Shown: one piece after another, positions 27,021 to 35,656 of the stretch
Numbering within the stretch: position 1 is the first letter of the stretch
How the letters are laid out: the number at the start of each line of letters is the position of its first letter
Source of the DNA: Streptomyces uncialis
GTDB taxonomy: Bacteria > Actinomycetota > Actinomycetes > Streptomycetales > Streptomycetaceae
Length of the DNA stretch: 64,000 bases
Assembly: GCF_001905345.1 (NCBI RefSeq)
Contig: NZ_LFBV01000004.1
Span: 248,001-312,000 of the forward strand
Direction of reading: 5' to 3'
The notes under the pieces: model-generated
Seen by the model: the letters and a program-made list of their open reading frames with translations, nothing else
Database searches by the model: none
Told to the model about the DNA's origin: nothing
Made by a program: the position numbers and the translations under genes

Positions 27021-30000
27021 TCAGCCCAGCAGCTCCACCTCCGCGAGGGCCCCCGGACCGTCGAACACCAGCCGGTAGTGGGGATAGGCCACCGGTCTCC
27101 CCTGCTCCGCGCCGACCGGGAACACCCGCAACTGCCGGTCCCACGCGAACGATTCACCCGCCCGGCGGTCCAGGATTCGCCAGCGCCGCCCGTCCGCCGA
27201 ACCCTCCAGCGTCCAGCCGGTGGGCGCCCGCCCCCGGTCCGCCGAGGTCAGCGTGTACTGCGCGGCCCGCCTCGCCCCGGCCACCGGCAGCGCCAGCACT
27301 CCCACCTGGGCCGAGGTCGCCGAGGTGTCGTCGAACAGCGGACCCGTGCCCCGCTGGATGTCCGAACGGGGCGCGGGCGGCCGGTCGTCCCCGGTGATCG
27401 AGGCGGGCGCGGCGTCCGGCCCGGTGCCCCACGACGAGGGCTCCGGCCCCATCTCGAACTCCAGCACCCCGCCCCGCGCCAGCACCCCGTGCGGCAGCGC
27501 CGTCGAGTGCCACGGCCTCCCGTTGACCTTGAGCCCCCGCACATACACATTGCGCGCGCTGTTGCGCGGCGCCTTCACCACCAGCGTGCGGCCGTTGTCC
27601 ATCCGCACCCGCGCCTCGGTGAACAGCGGCGACCCCACCGCGTACTCGTTCCCGCCGAGCACCAGCGGATAGAACCCCAGCGCGGAGAACAGGTACCAGG
27701 CCGACTGCTCGCCGTTGTCCTCGTCCCCGTGGTAGCCCTGGCCGATCCCCGACCCCGTGTACAGCCGGGCCAGCACCTCGCGGACCTTCTTCTGCGTCTT
27801 CCACGGCTGCCCTGCCGCGTCGTACATGTACAGCGTGTGGTGCGCCACCTGGTTGGAATGCCCGTACTGCCCCATCCGGACGTCCCGCGCCTCCGTCATC
27901 TCATGGATGACCGAACCGTACGAACCGGGGAACCGCGCCGTCTCCGGGGTGGCGAAGTACGTGTCCAGCTTGGCCGCGAGCGCGGCCCGGCCGCCGTACA
28001 GGTTCGCCAGCCCCCGGGAGTCCTGCGGCACCGTGAAGGCGTAGCCCCAGCCGTTGGTCTCGGTGTAGTCGTGGCCCCACACCCTCGGGTCGTAGCTCCG
28101 CGACGGCACCCGCCAGCGGCCCAGCCGGTCCCGCCCCTGGAAGAACCCGGCCTTCGCGTCGAAGAGGTTGACGTAGTCCCGGGCCCGGTCCAGGAAGTAC
28201 TCCGCCTCCTCCCGGTAGCGCCGCTCACCGGTCCGCGCGTACAGCGCCCCGGCCATCCGCGCGATGCCGTGGTCGTTGACGTACCCCTCCATCGCCCAGG
28301 ACAGCCCCTCCCTGGTGTCCGTCGCCGTGTACCCGAGATACGGCGAGGTCTCCATGCCCTTGCGGCCCACCCCCGGCATCGGCGGCACCACCGTCGCGTT
28401 CTTCAGCGCCGCCTCGTACGCGGCCCCCGCGTCGAAGCGGACCCCCTTCAGATGGGCGTCCGCGAACGCCACGTCCGAGGACGTGCCCGTCATCAGGTCC
28501 GCGTACCCCGGCGAGGACCACCGCGAGGTCCAGCCGCCGTCCTTGTACTGCTGCACGAACCCGTCCACCAGGGTGCCCGCGTGCCGCGGCGTCAGCAGCG
28601 CGTACGCCGGCCAGGTCGTGCGGTACGTGTCCCAGAAACCGTTGTTGACATACGGTCTGCCCTCGACGATCCGCGCCCCGGTACGGGTGGGCGTGTCCGG
28701 ACCGGGCTGCGGCGAGAACGGCGACGCGTAGAGGAACCGCCGTCCGACCCGCTCGAAGCCCGAGTTCGGATACAGATACAGCCGGTACAGACCGGAGTAC
28801 AGGGTCGTGAGCTGCTCCGGGGTCGCGCCCTCGACCTCCACCCGGCCCAGCAGCCGGTCCCAGCTCCGCCCCGCCGCCGCCCGCACCGCGCCGAACGGCA
28901 TGCCCTCCGGGATCTCGCGGCGCAGATTGGCCTTCGCCTGCTCCACCCCGATCAGCGAGGTCGCCAGCCGCAGCGTGACCGTCCGGTCCCGGCCCGCGTC
29001 GAACCGCAGGAACCCGGCGACCTCTCCGCCCGCGTCGCTCCGCAGCCTGCCGCCGTCACGCACCGGCGCGTCGAACTCCCCGTACACGAACAGCCGTGTC
29101 GCCCCCGTCGACAGATCCGACCTCACATCGGAGAAGCCGGTCACCACCCCCCGCTCCTGGTCCAGGGTGAGCCCCGCCCGGTCGGAGATGTTGTCGAGGA
29201 CGACGCTCGCGTCCGCACCGGGGAAGGTGAAGCGCAGCATCGCCGCGTGGTCCGTCGGCGTCATCTCCGCCCGCAGCCCGTTCTCGAACGTCACCGCGTA
29301 GTGATGCGGGCGCGCCGTCTCGTTCTCGTGCCGGAACGCCAGCGCGCGGGCCCGCCGCCCCGCGTCCGGGATGCCGGGCGCGGCCGACGGCATGATCTGG
29401 AACGTCTGCCGGTCACCCATCCACGGACTGGGCTCATGGCTGGCGCTGAACGCCTGGAGTCTCGGCAGATTGTCCGCGCCGTTCTTCCGCGCGTAGTCGT
29501 ACAGCCAGCTCAGCGAGCCCGCGTCGGTCACCGGCGTCCAGAAGTTGAAACCGTGCGGCACGGCCGTCGCCGGAAAGGTGTTGCCACGCGAGTACGCCCG
29601 GCTGGAGTGGGTGCCCCGGACCGTGGAGACCCGCTCCGACGGCCGTACCCCGGCCGCCGCCACCGGTTCCGGCTCCGCGGTGCGCAGCGCGATGTCGTCG
29701 ACCCAGCCCTGGAACCGCGCCGGACCGCCGGGCGCGTCGTACGCCACCAGCACCCTGTCCACCGTCCGGCCCCGCGCCACCGCGCCGATCCGCGCGACCA
29801 CGTCGTTCCACTGGTTGACGTACAGCGACTTCGCCGCGCCCTGGCCCCGCGGGCTCAGCGGGAAGCCGTGCTGGTCGACCGCGCCGAGATCGCTCAAGTA
29901 GCCGCCGTCGGTGAACGCGAGGTCCACGGCCACATGGGTCGCCGCCCAGTCGGGGTCCCCGTCGGCCATCGCGGGGAAGACCCGGTAGGCCAGCTCCGTG

Positions 30001-30419
30001 TCCCGGCCGACGGCCACATCCACGTCGAAGACCTTGTGGTACGCGTACGCCCGTCCCTCGCCGCGGTGCCGCCCCGTGTAGGTGAGCGCTCTGGCCCCGG
30101 TGAAGCCGGCCCGGGCCTTGGCGGTGGGGGAGGCGGTCGGGCCCCGGTCGACCCGGGTCCGCATGTGCGGGATATCCGGGGAGCCGCCGTCGACACCGGA
30201 GGTCCGGCGTTCACCGGTGGCCGTGGTCTCGGCGGAGTCCAGCCAGTCCGGCGCGGGTTCACCGTTCTCGAAGGAGGACGCGAACCCCGCCGCGGGCCTG
30301 GGCGGTGGCGCCCCGGGCAGGGCTACGGCGGGGTCCGCCCGCCCCGGGGCCAGCAGCGCGAGGGCCGCCACGCCCACGATGAGGCCGTTACCTGATCCAT
30401 GCCGCGTTCCACGCCGCAT
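27021..30419 (-). CDS. Secreted GH92-family glycosidase (alpha-mannosidase-like)
   Basis: 1,132 residues from the ATG at 30419 behind GGAGGG. Starts further upstream would bury the signal peptide MRRGTRHGSGNGLIVGVAALALLAPG. After a roughly 200-residue beta-rich module (carbohydrate-binding-like), the GH92 body runs from about residue 250, with the N-terminal beta-sandwich and the catalytic (alpha/alpha)6 barrel containing NNGFWDTYRTTWPAYALL, DEDNGEQSAWYLFSALGFYP and WGHDYTETNGW. The last 150 residues are a beta-sandwich. GH92 enzymes are Ca-dependent exo-alpha-mannosidases acting on N-glycans or fungal mannans. A GACAACGTTGTC palindrome lies 22 bp upstream. Confidence 0.9.
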   Translation of the reverse strand: MRRGTRHGSGNGLIVGVAALALLAPGRADPAVALPGAPPPRPAAGFASSFENGEPAPDWLDSAETTATGERRTSGVDGGSPDIPHMRTRVDRGPTASPTAKARAGFTGARALTYTGRHRGEGRAYAYHKVFDVDVAVGRDTELAYRVFPAMADGDPDWAATHVAVDLAFTDGGYLSDLGAVDQHGFPLSPRGQGAAKSLYVNQWNDVVARIGAVARGRTVDRVLVAYDAPGGPARFQGWVDDIALRTAEPEPVAAAGVRPSERVSTVRGTHSSRAYSRGNTFPATAVPHGFNFWTPVTDAGSLSWLYDYARKNGADNLPRLQAFSASHEPSPWMGDRQTFQIMPSAAPGIPDAGRRARALAFRHENETARPHHYAVTFENGLRAEMTPTDHAAMLRFTFPGADASVVLDNISDRAGLTLDQERGVVTGFSDVRSDLSTGATRLFVYGEFDAPVRDGGRLRSDAGGEVAGFLRFDAGRDRTVTLRLATSLIGVEQAKANLRREIPEGMPFGAVRAAAGRSWDRLLGRVEVEGATPEQLTTLYSGLYRLYLYPNSGFERVGRRFLYASPFSPQPGPDTPTRTGARIVEGRPYVNNGFWDTYRTTWPAYALLTPRHAGTLVDGFVQQYKDGGWTSRWSSPGYADLMTGTSSDVAFADAHLKGVRFDAGAAYEAALKNATVVPPMPGVGRKGMETSPYLGYTATDTREGLSWAMEGYVNDHGIARMAGALYARTGERRYREEAEYFLDRARDYVNLFDAKAGFFQGRDRLGRWRVPSRSYDPRVWGHDYTETNGWGYAFTVPQDSRGLANLYGGRAALAAKLDTYFATPETARFPGSYGSVIHEMTEARDVRMGQYGHSNQVAHHTLYMYDAAGQPWKTQKKVREVLARLYTGSGIGQGYHGDEDNGEQSAWYLFSALGFYPLVLGGNEYAVGSPLFTEARVRMDNGRTLVVKAPRNSARNVYVRGLKVNGRPWHSTALPHGVLARGGVLEFEMGPEPSSWGTGPDAAPASITGDDRPPAPRSDIQRGTGPLFDDTSATSAQVGVLALPVAGARRAAQYTLTSADRGRAPTGWTLEGSADGRRWRILDRRAGESFAWDRQLRVFPVGAEQGRPVAYPHYRLVFDGPGALAEVELLG

Positions 30420-30440
30420 CCGAGTTCCCTCCGGGAAGTG

Positions 30441-30452
30441 GACAACGTTGTC
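30441..30452. promoter_or_regulatory. LacI-type operator candidate
   Basis: GACAACGTTGTC is a perfect 12-bp palindrome with the central CG typical of LacI-family operators, just upstream of the GH92 start. No LacI gene is in the window, so its regulator would be encoded elsewhere. Confidence 0.6.
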
Positions 30453-30923
30453 AATTCCGTTGCGCAAGGAACAGTACTGCGGTAAGTGGCGTGAGGTGTC
30501 CAGGGTGTTGTCCGTGATGCCGTGGGGCGTACGGGGGGTTCGGCGCGCCGGGCCCGGGAGGTTCATCGGGTCATCGGATGTGCGGAAGCGAACGCGTCCC
30601 GCGGTGGTCGCGGGGAGGGCCCGGGGGAGGTCGGGCTATATATCCGTGAGGTCTCAACTAGGGAAAGACTGCCGCCCAAACCTGCATTCGATCTTGCCCG
30701 CGCGTCCTCAAGTGGACTATACCTGTGCGCGTCCGCAGCAGTTTCTGGCCGCGGGCCGACCGGGGGGGAAGAGGGGAACGCGGAACAGTGGTGTCAGGGG
30801 GCACCGGTACCGCACATTCCAGCCGATCCCGTGGTTTTCTGTTCGACCCCAGCTTCATCACACCGCGGTGCCGGGGAGGGTCCGGTTCACCGCCTGAGTC
30901 CTGGAGAAGGCGAGGACTTGAGC
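30453..30923. promoter_or_regulatory. Divergent promoter region, GH92 and ngcE
   Basis: About 470 bases with no supported gene. They hold the LacI-type palindrome near the GH92 side and a DasR-like site at 30711-30726 on the ngcE side. Frames crossing it continue into ngcE but lack coding character before 30924. Confidence 0.5.
30711..30726 (+). promoter_or_regulatory. DasR-responsive-element-like site upstream of ngcE
   Basis: AGTGGACTATACCTGT matches the DasR consensus (A-S-TGGTCTAGACCA-S-T) at about 12 of 16 positions. DasR is the GlcNAc-responsive GntR regulator of streptomycetes, and ngcEFG transports GlcNAc/chitobiose, which supports the assignment. The match is imperfect. Confidence 0.5.
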
Positions 30924-32372
30924 ATGGGATCTTCCGCCCAGAACAAGCAGAACGGCGTCGGCCGCCGTGATCTGATCAAGCGGTCCGCTGCACTCGGCCT
31001 GGTGGCCGTGCCCACGATGAGCTTCCTGTCGGCCTGCGCGAGCGGCGACAGCGATTCGGGCAACAAGGTGGAAAAGGGCAAGAAGACGGAGAAGAACCCG
31101 CTTGGCGTGAACGAGAGCGCCCAGGTGGAATTCGTCCTCTTCGACGGTGGATTCGGCAAGGAGTACGCCGAGGACGCCAACAAGATCTACGAGAAGAACT
31201 TCCCCAAGGCCGGGAAGGTCAAGTTCACCACCACCCAGACGATCCAGCCCGTCCTCCAGCCCCGCTTCAACGGGGGCACCCCGCCGGACCTCATCGACAA
31301 CTCCGGCAAGGACCAGATGGACATGGGGGTCCTGGTCGGCAAGAAGCAGCTGTCCGACCTCACCACCCTGCTCGACTCGGCGTCGTACGACGACCCGAAC
31401 AAGAAGGTCCGCGACACCCTGCGGCCCGGCATCGTCGAGATGGGCCAGTTCGAGGGCGAGCAGGTCTGGATCCTCTACTACGCCTACACCCTGTACGGCG
31501 TCTGGTACTCGCAGAAGGCCCTCGACGGCCTGGACGAGACCTACCCCGAGACCTGGGACGACATGCTCAAGGTCTGCGAGAAGGCCAAGAGGAAGGGCAT
31601 CGCGGGCTGGACCTACGCGGGCAAGCACCCGTACTACCTGCCGTTCTCGCTGTACCCGATGATCGCCAAGCGCGGTGGCCGCGAGGTCCTCGACGCGATC
31701 GACAACCTTGAGCCCAACGCGTGGAAGCACCCCGCGGTCAAGGAGTGTTTCGAGGCGTACTACGAGCTCTTCAAGAAGGGCTACATCCTCAAGGGCACCC
31801 CCGGTCTCGACCACATCCAGTCGCAGACCGAGTGGACCAAGGGGAAGGCGCTGTTCATCCCCAACGGCTCCTGGGTCGAGAACGAGGCCGCGTCCACCAT
31901 GCCGAAGGACTTCGGTCTCACGGTTTCCGCCCCGACCGGTATCGACTCCTCCGACAAGATGCCCTTCGGGACCATCTGGGCGTCCGGCGGCGAGCCCTTC
32001 ATCGTCCCCGCGAAGGCGAAGAACCCCGAGGGAGGCATGGAGCTCCTGCGCACCATGCTGAGCGAGGAGTCCTCCAAGAACTTCACCTCCAAGGTCAAGT
32101 CCCTGACCGCCTTCAACGGTGGCACCACGGGCATCGACCTCAGCCCGGGTCTCAAGGCGGGCGTGGCCGCGCTGGAGAAGGCCGGGGAGAACGTGGTGAA
32201 CCCGCGTCTCCAGGACTGGTACGGGCAGCTCCAGCGTGAGCAGATCGGTGTCGCGGTGCTCAGCGGTCTGCTGGCCGGCAGCGTGACACCGGCCGAGGCC
32301 GTCAAGCGGATCCAGGACTTCGCCGACGCCACGGCCAAGGACGATTCGATCAAGCACTACAAGCACCAGTAA
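30924..32372 (+). CDS. ngcE: GlcNAc/chitobiose ABC transporter, substrate-binding lipoprotein
   Basis: 482 residues from the ATG at 30924. The N-terminus has a twin-arginine motif (GRRDLIKRSA) and a lipobox ending LSAC, so it is exported by Tat and lipid-anchored. The rest is a family 1 extracellular solute-binding protein (PETWDDMLKVCEKA, GKALFIPNGSWVENEA). It is followed by two MalF/MalG-type permeases in an operon with no ATPase, so it must use a shared ATPase such as MsiK. Position next to the ROK/xyl block and the DasR-like site match NgcE of Streptomyces (SCO6005-type, from memory). Exact sugar specificity is inferred. Confidence 0.85.
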   Translation: MGSSAQNKQNGVGRRDLIKRSAALGLVAVPTMSFLSACASGDSDSGNKVEKGKKTEKNPLGVNESAQVEFVLFDGGFGKEYAEDANKIYEKNFPKAGKVKFTTTQTIQPVLQPRFNGGTPPDLIDNSGKDQMDMGVLVGKKQLSDLTTLLDSASYDDPNKKVRDTLRPGIVEMGQFEGEQVWILYYAYTLYGVWYSQKALDGLDETYPETWDDMLKVCEKAKRKGIAGWTYAGKHPYYLPFSLYPMIAKRGGREVLDAIDNLEPNAWKHPAVKECFEAYYELFKKGYILKGTPGLDHIQSQTEWTKGKALFIPNGSWVENEAASTMPKDFGLTVSAPTGIDSSDKMPFGTIWASGGEPFIVPAKAKNPEGGMELLRTMLSEESSKNFTSKVKSLTAFNGGTTGIDLSPGLKAGVAALEKAGENVVNPRLQDWYGQLQREQIGVAVLSGLLAGSVTPAEAVKRIQDFADATAKDDSIKHYKHQ

Positions 32373-32422
32373 GCCATGGGTCACCAGCGGCGGCACCCGC
32401 GGAAAGATCGGGGTCGGTAGCA

Positions 32423-33349
32423 ATGCAGCACGGTAAGTACCGGTTCATCGTGGGATTCCTAGTGATCCCGATGACGTTGTACACACTCTTCGTCATCTGG
32501 CCGTTCATCCAGTCCATCTTCTATTCCTTCACGAACTGGACCGGCCTGAGCCCGGACTTCGAGATGGTGGGCTTCGACAACTACAGCAGGATGTTCGAAG
32601 ACGACATCTTCTGGAGATCGTTGCAGCACAGCATGTTGTTCGCGTTGCTGCTGCCGCTGGTGACACTCAGCCTGGCGCTTTTCTTCGCGTTTATGATCAA
32701 CGTCGGAGGAAGGCGCCGCAAGGGCGGCCCCGTGGTCAGCGGGGTACGTGGCTCGGGCTTCTACAAGATCGTCTATTTCTTCCCGCAGGTCCTGTCGATC
32801 GCGATCGTCGCCCTGCTCTTCCAGTTCGCCTACAACCCGCAGAGCGGGGCCCTGAACTCCACTTTCAAGGCGATCGGACTCGACGACCTCCAGCCGGTGT
32901 GGCTGGGGGACCCGGATCTCGCGCTCTGGTGCGTGATGGCGGTACTCGTCTGGTCCACGGTCGGATTCTTCGTGGTCCTCTTCTCCGCCGGAATGGCGTC
33001 GATCCCGACCGAGCTGTACGAGGCCGCGCTGCTCGACGGCGCCAGCAGGATCACGACCTTCTTCAGGGTCACCCTGCCGCTGCTGTGGGACACGGTCCAG
33101 TCCGGCTGGGTCTACATCGGTGTCCTGGCGCTCGGCGCCGAGTCGTTCGCGGTCGTACAGATCATGACGATCGGCCCCGGCGGCCCGGACTACTCCACCA
33201 CCGTCATGGTGCTGTACGTGTACCAGAAGGCGTTCCGTGACGGCCAGGCCGCCTACGCAACCACGATCGGTGTCGCTCTGCTCGTCGTGACCCTGGCCTT
33301 CGCGGCCATCGTGATGAAGCTGGGCCGGCGCGAGCGGCTGGAGTTCTGA
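32423..33349 (+). CDS. ngcF: Sugar ABC transporter permease (MalF type)
   Basis: 308 residues with six predicted membrane segments. The first is FIVGFLVIPMTLYTLFVIWPF. The cytoplasmic EAA loop reads EAALLDGASRITTFFRVTLP, the coupling site for the ATPase. It lies 50 bp after ngcE and overlaps ngcG by one base (TGATG), so the three genes are co-translated. It forms the heterodimeric channel with NgcG. Confidence 0.88.
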   Translation: MQHGKYRFIVGFLVIPMTLYTLFVIWPFIQSIFYSFTNWTGLSPDFEMVGFDNYSRMFEDDIFWRSLQHSMLFALLLPLVTLSLALFFAFMINVGGRRRKGGPVVSGVRGSGFYKIVYFFPQVLSIAIVALLFQFAYNPQSGALNSTFKAIGLDDLQPVWLGDPDLALWCVMAVLVWSTVGFFVVLFSAGMASIPTELYEAALLDGASRITTFFRVTLPLLWDTVQSGWVYIGVLALGAESFAVVQIMTIGPGGPDYSTTVMVLYVYQKAFRDGQAAYATTIGVALLVVTLAFAAIVMKLGRRERLEF

Positions 33350-34269
33350 TGAAGACCACTGAGACCCCCACCGCCCCGGATGCCGTTCCCGCGCCCCGGG
33401 TCAGCAAGCAGGACGGACGCCCGCCGCGTCCGAAGGAGAAGTCCGAGGGCCAGGTCCTCAACGTCTTCTCGCACGGCATCCTGATCGTCTGGGCGATCCT
33501 GGTGGTGATGCCGCTGCTCTGGGCGGTGATGACCTCCTTCAAGGACGACGCGGCGATCTTCAACTCGCCCTGGTCGCTCCCGACCTCGCTGAACTTCGAC
33601 AACTGGTCGAGGGCCTGGAGCCAGGCCCGTATGGCCGACTACTTCCTGAACACCATCATGGTGGTGGGCGGGTCGCTGATCGGCACCCTGGTCCTCGGTT
33701 CGATGGCGGCCTATGTGCTGGCCCGGTTCGAGTTCCCGGGGAACCGGTTCCTCTACTACCTGTTCGTCGGTGGTATGAGCTTCCCGGTGATGCTGGCCCT
33801 GGTGCCCCTGTTCTACGTCGTGAACAACATGGGGCTCCTGAACACCATCCACGGTCTGATCCTGGTGTACATCGCCTACTCACTGCCGTTCACGGTGTTC
33901 TTCCTGACCTCCTTCTTCCGCAGCCTGCCCAGTTCGGTGGCGGAGGCGGCGTTCGTGGACGGGGCCACCCACACCAGGACGTTCTTCCAGATCATGCTGC
34001 CGATGGCGCGGCCCGGTCTGATCAGCGTCGGCATCTTCAACTTCCTGGGCCAGTGGAACCAGTACATGCTGCCCACCGTGCTCAACAGCGACCCGGAGAA
34101 CCGGGTGCTGACCCAGGGCCTGGTGCAGCTCTCCGTCTCGCAGGGCTACAAGGGTGACTGGTCCGGCCTCTTCGCCGGTCTCGTCATGGCGATGCTGCCG
34201 GTGCTCGCCGCGTACATCGTCTTCCAGCGCCAGGTGGTCTCCGGCCTCACGGCCGGCGCCCTGAAGTAA
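33349..34269 (+). CDS. ngcG: Sugar ABC transporter permease (MalG type)
   Basis: 306 residues. A hydrophilic N-terminus of about 40 residues (Pro/Arg-rich) precedes six membrane segments. The EAA loop is EAAFVDGATHTRTFFQIMLP. The start overlaps the ngcF stop. The C-terminus FQRQVVSGLTAGALK is typical of MalG-like permeases of this family. A strong terminator follows at 34282. It completes the transporter with NgcF and NgcE. Confidence 0.88.
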   Translation: MKTTETPTAPDAVPAPRVSKQDGRPPRPKEKSEGQVLNVFSHGILIVWAILVVMPLLWAVMTSFKDDAAIFNSPWSLPTSLNFDNWSRAWSQARMADYFLNTIMVVGGSLIGTLVLGSMAAYVLARFEFPGNRFLYYLFVGGMSFPVMLALVPLFYVVNNMGLLNTIHGLILVYIAYSLPFTVFFLTSFFRSLPSSVAEAAFVDGATHTRTFFQIMLPMARPGLISVGIFNFLGQWNQYMLPTVLNSDPENRVLTQGLVQLSVSQGYKGDWSGLFAGLVMAMLPVLAAYIVFQRQVVSGLTAGALK

Positions 34270-34281
34270 CAAGCACCACTC

Positions 34282-34320
34282 CGGAAGGGGCCCGAGGCGC
34301 GAAGCCTTGGGCCCCTTCCG
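34282..34320 (+). terminator. Terminator of ngcEFG
   Basis: CGGAAGGGGCCC (34282-34293) pairs with GGGCCCCTTCCG (34309-34320), with inner AGGC/GCCT pairing. Confidence 0.85.
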
Positions 34321-34378
34321 TCGTATCCGGCACGTACGACGCGTGGAACCGCGCACCCGTGGAACCCGCGGGTGAAGC

Positions 34379-34401
34379 GGGGGCGGACGAGGTCCGCCCC
34401 C
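34379..34401 (-). terminator. Terminator of LuxR-type gene
   Basis: GGGGGCGGAC and GTCCGCCCCC flank a GAG loop, directly after the stop of the minus-strand regulator. Confidence 0.75.
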
Positions 34402-34406
34402 GTGCG

Positions 34407-35102
34407 TCACACCCCGGAAGGGGTCGCGGGCCCGCATGTCGCGAGCTGCGCCTCCCAGGCGAGCCGCGCCGCCAGCGTCCGGTTGGGCGTGCCCAGCCGG
34501 TCCAGGATCGTCTGGACATGATCCTTGACGGTCGCGGTGCCGACGGAGAGGACCTCGGCGATCTCGGGGTTGGTCATTCCCTCGCTCATCAGCGTCAGCA
34601 CCTCCTGCTGCCGGGGCGTCAGTCTCTCCCGGACCTCCTGGAGCGCGCGGTTGCCGTGCTCCCGCGCACCACCGCGCAGATAGCCCGTCACCACCGTCCG
34701 GGCGAGCTGCGCGGGCAGCGACCACCCTCCGGAGGCGACGGTTCTGACGGCATGGGCGAGCGCTGCCGCCCCGCCGTCACGGTCGGTGATGCCGAGTGCC
34801 CCGGCCTCCAGCAGCCCGTGCAGCGAGATCCGCTCCTGCGCGGGGATCAGCAGCAGCACGGGCGGGGTGCCCATCCGCCGCAGCCGTCCCAGCGCGGTGA
34901 GCACCTGATCATGCCCGCGCACACTGCCCAGCAGCACTACCTGCGGGCGAACATGGCGCAATTGCGCCGTCGCCTCATGCACCTTTCCGGAGACAGTGAC
35001 CTTGATGTCCGCTTCAGTAGCTAAAACGGCTTCGATCCCTGCTCGATACACTTCGCTGTCGTCAAACAGCCCTATGTCGATCACGGCCCCCCCGGGTCTC
35101 AT
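34407..35102 (-). CDS. Orphan LuxR-type regulator with receiver lacking the phospho-Asp
   Basis: 231 residues from the ATG at 35102. A GTG at 35084 is an alternative start, and longer frames upstream look non-coding. The N-terminal domain resembles a response-regulator receiver (IDIGLFDDSEVYRAGIEAVL), but the phosphorylation position reads VVLLGSV with Gly59 instead of Asp, and the conserved Lys region is also changed. The C-terminal LuxR helix-turn-helix is at about residues 160-215 (LTPRQQEVLTLMSEGMTNPEIA). It is therefore probably phosphorylation-independent. No kinase gene is nearby. It stands between ngcEFG and rok7B7, and a DasR-like half-site lies upstream. Confidence 0.8.
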   Translation of the reverse strand: MRPGGAVIDIGLFDDSEVYRAGIEAVLATEADIKVTVSGKVHEATAQLRHVRPQVVLLGSVRGHDQVLTALGRLRRMGTPPVLLLIPAQERISLHGLLEAGALGITDRDGGAAALAHAVRTVASGGWSLPAQLARTVVTGYLRGGAREHGNRALQEVRERLTPRQQEVLTLMSEGMTNPEIAEVLSVGTATVKDHVQTILDRLGTPNRTLAARLAWEAQLATCGPATPSGV

Positions 35103-35137
35103 GAACGCATGTGTCCATACGTAGAACGTGGTCAGGT

Positions 35138-35153
35138 ATACGTCTACACCACT
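35138..35153 (-). promoter_or_regulatory. DasR-like site upstream of LuxR-type gene
   Basis: On the minus strand this reads AGTGGTGTAGACGTAT. The first 12 bases match the DasR element AGTGGTGTAGACCACC exactly and the last four do not. It sits 36 bp before the regulator's start. Confidence 0.4.
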
Positions 35154-35169
35154 GGAGTGACATTGCGCC

Positions 35170-35215
35170 CCACCGATCGGGGGGTGACCGGGGGATCGCC
35201 CCCGCCGATCGGTGG
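35170..35215. terminator. Large hairpin in divergent region
   Basis: CCACCGATCGG (35170-35180) pairs with CCGATCGGTGG (35205-35215), and an inner GGGGG/CCCCC stem extends it. No T run follows, so it could be a regulatory structure rather than a terminator. Confidence 0.5.
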
Positions 35216-35656
35216 TGCCGGACCCTCTGGGCGACCCCAGCGAACCCCTGCCCACCCCCCGGCCTCCGAAGGGCGGAGGGGGTGCCATGTACGGGGCCGT
35301 CCGGTTCCCGTGGATCGCACCGAATTCCCCCGGACGGTCGTACAGGGGTGGGTATCAGCCGCGGACGGCGACCGGGCGGGTCCGCGCTGGACAAACCGGG
35401 GCGCCCGTGCTGTCCGGACCGCGCGACGGGTGCCGCGGGCCCGGGGCGGGTCCGGGAAGACCTCGCGGCAGCGGTCCGGGGGCCTTGGGGTACTTGATGC
35501 GATTCGTCACCGATTTCCCTCAAGGACTTGACTGCGGTAACCCGTTCGGCGGAGCTTGGTGTTCATGACTTGTACACAGCCCGGTTCCGCTTCACCGACC
35601 CGGGCACTGGGGCGGCGCACCGTGGCCGCCCCCGGGAAACAGGAGTGGATGGGCCG

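Larger units (their letters stand above)
35103..35656. promoter_or_regulatory. Divergent promoter region, LuxR-type gene and rok7B7
   Basis: About 550 bases with no supported gene. Two features stand out: a DasR-like site at 35138-35153 and a large hairpin at 35170-35215. The rest is GC-rich intergenic DNA. Confidence 0.5.

Noticed and set aside
30522..30923. Upstream extension of the ngcE frame
   Set aside because: It lacks coding character, whereas the ATG at 30924 begins an export signal with a twin-arginine motif and lipobox.
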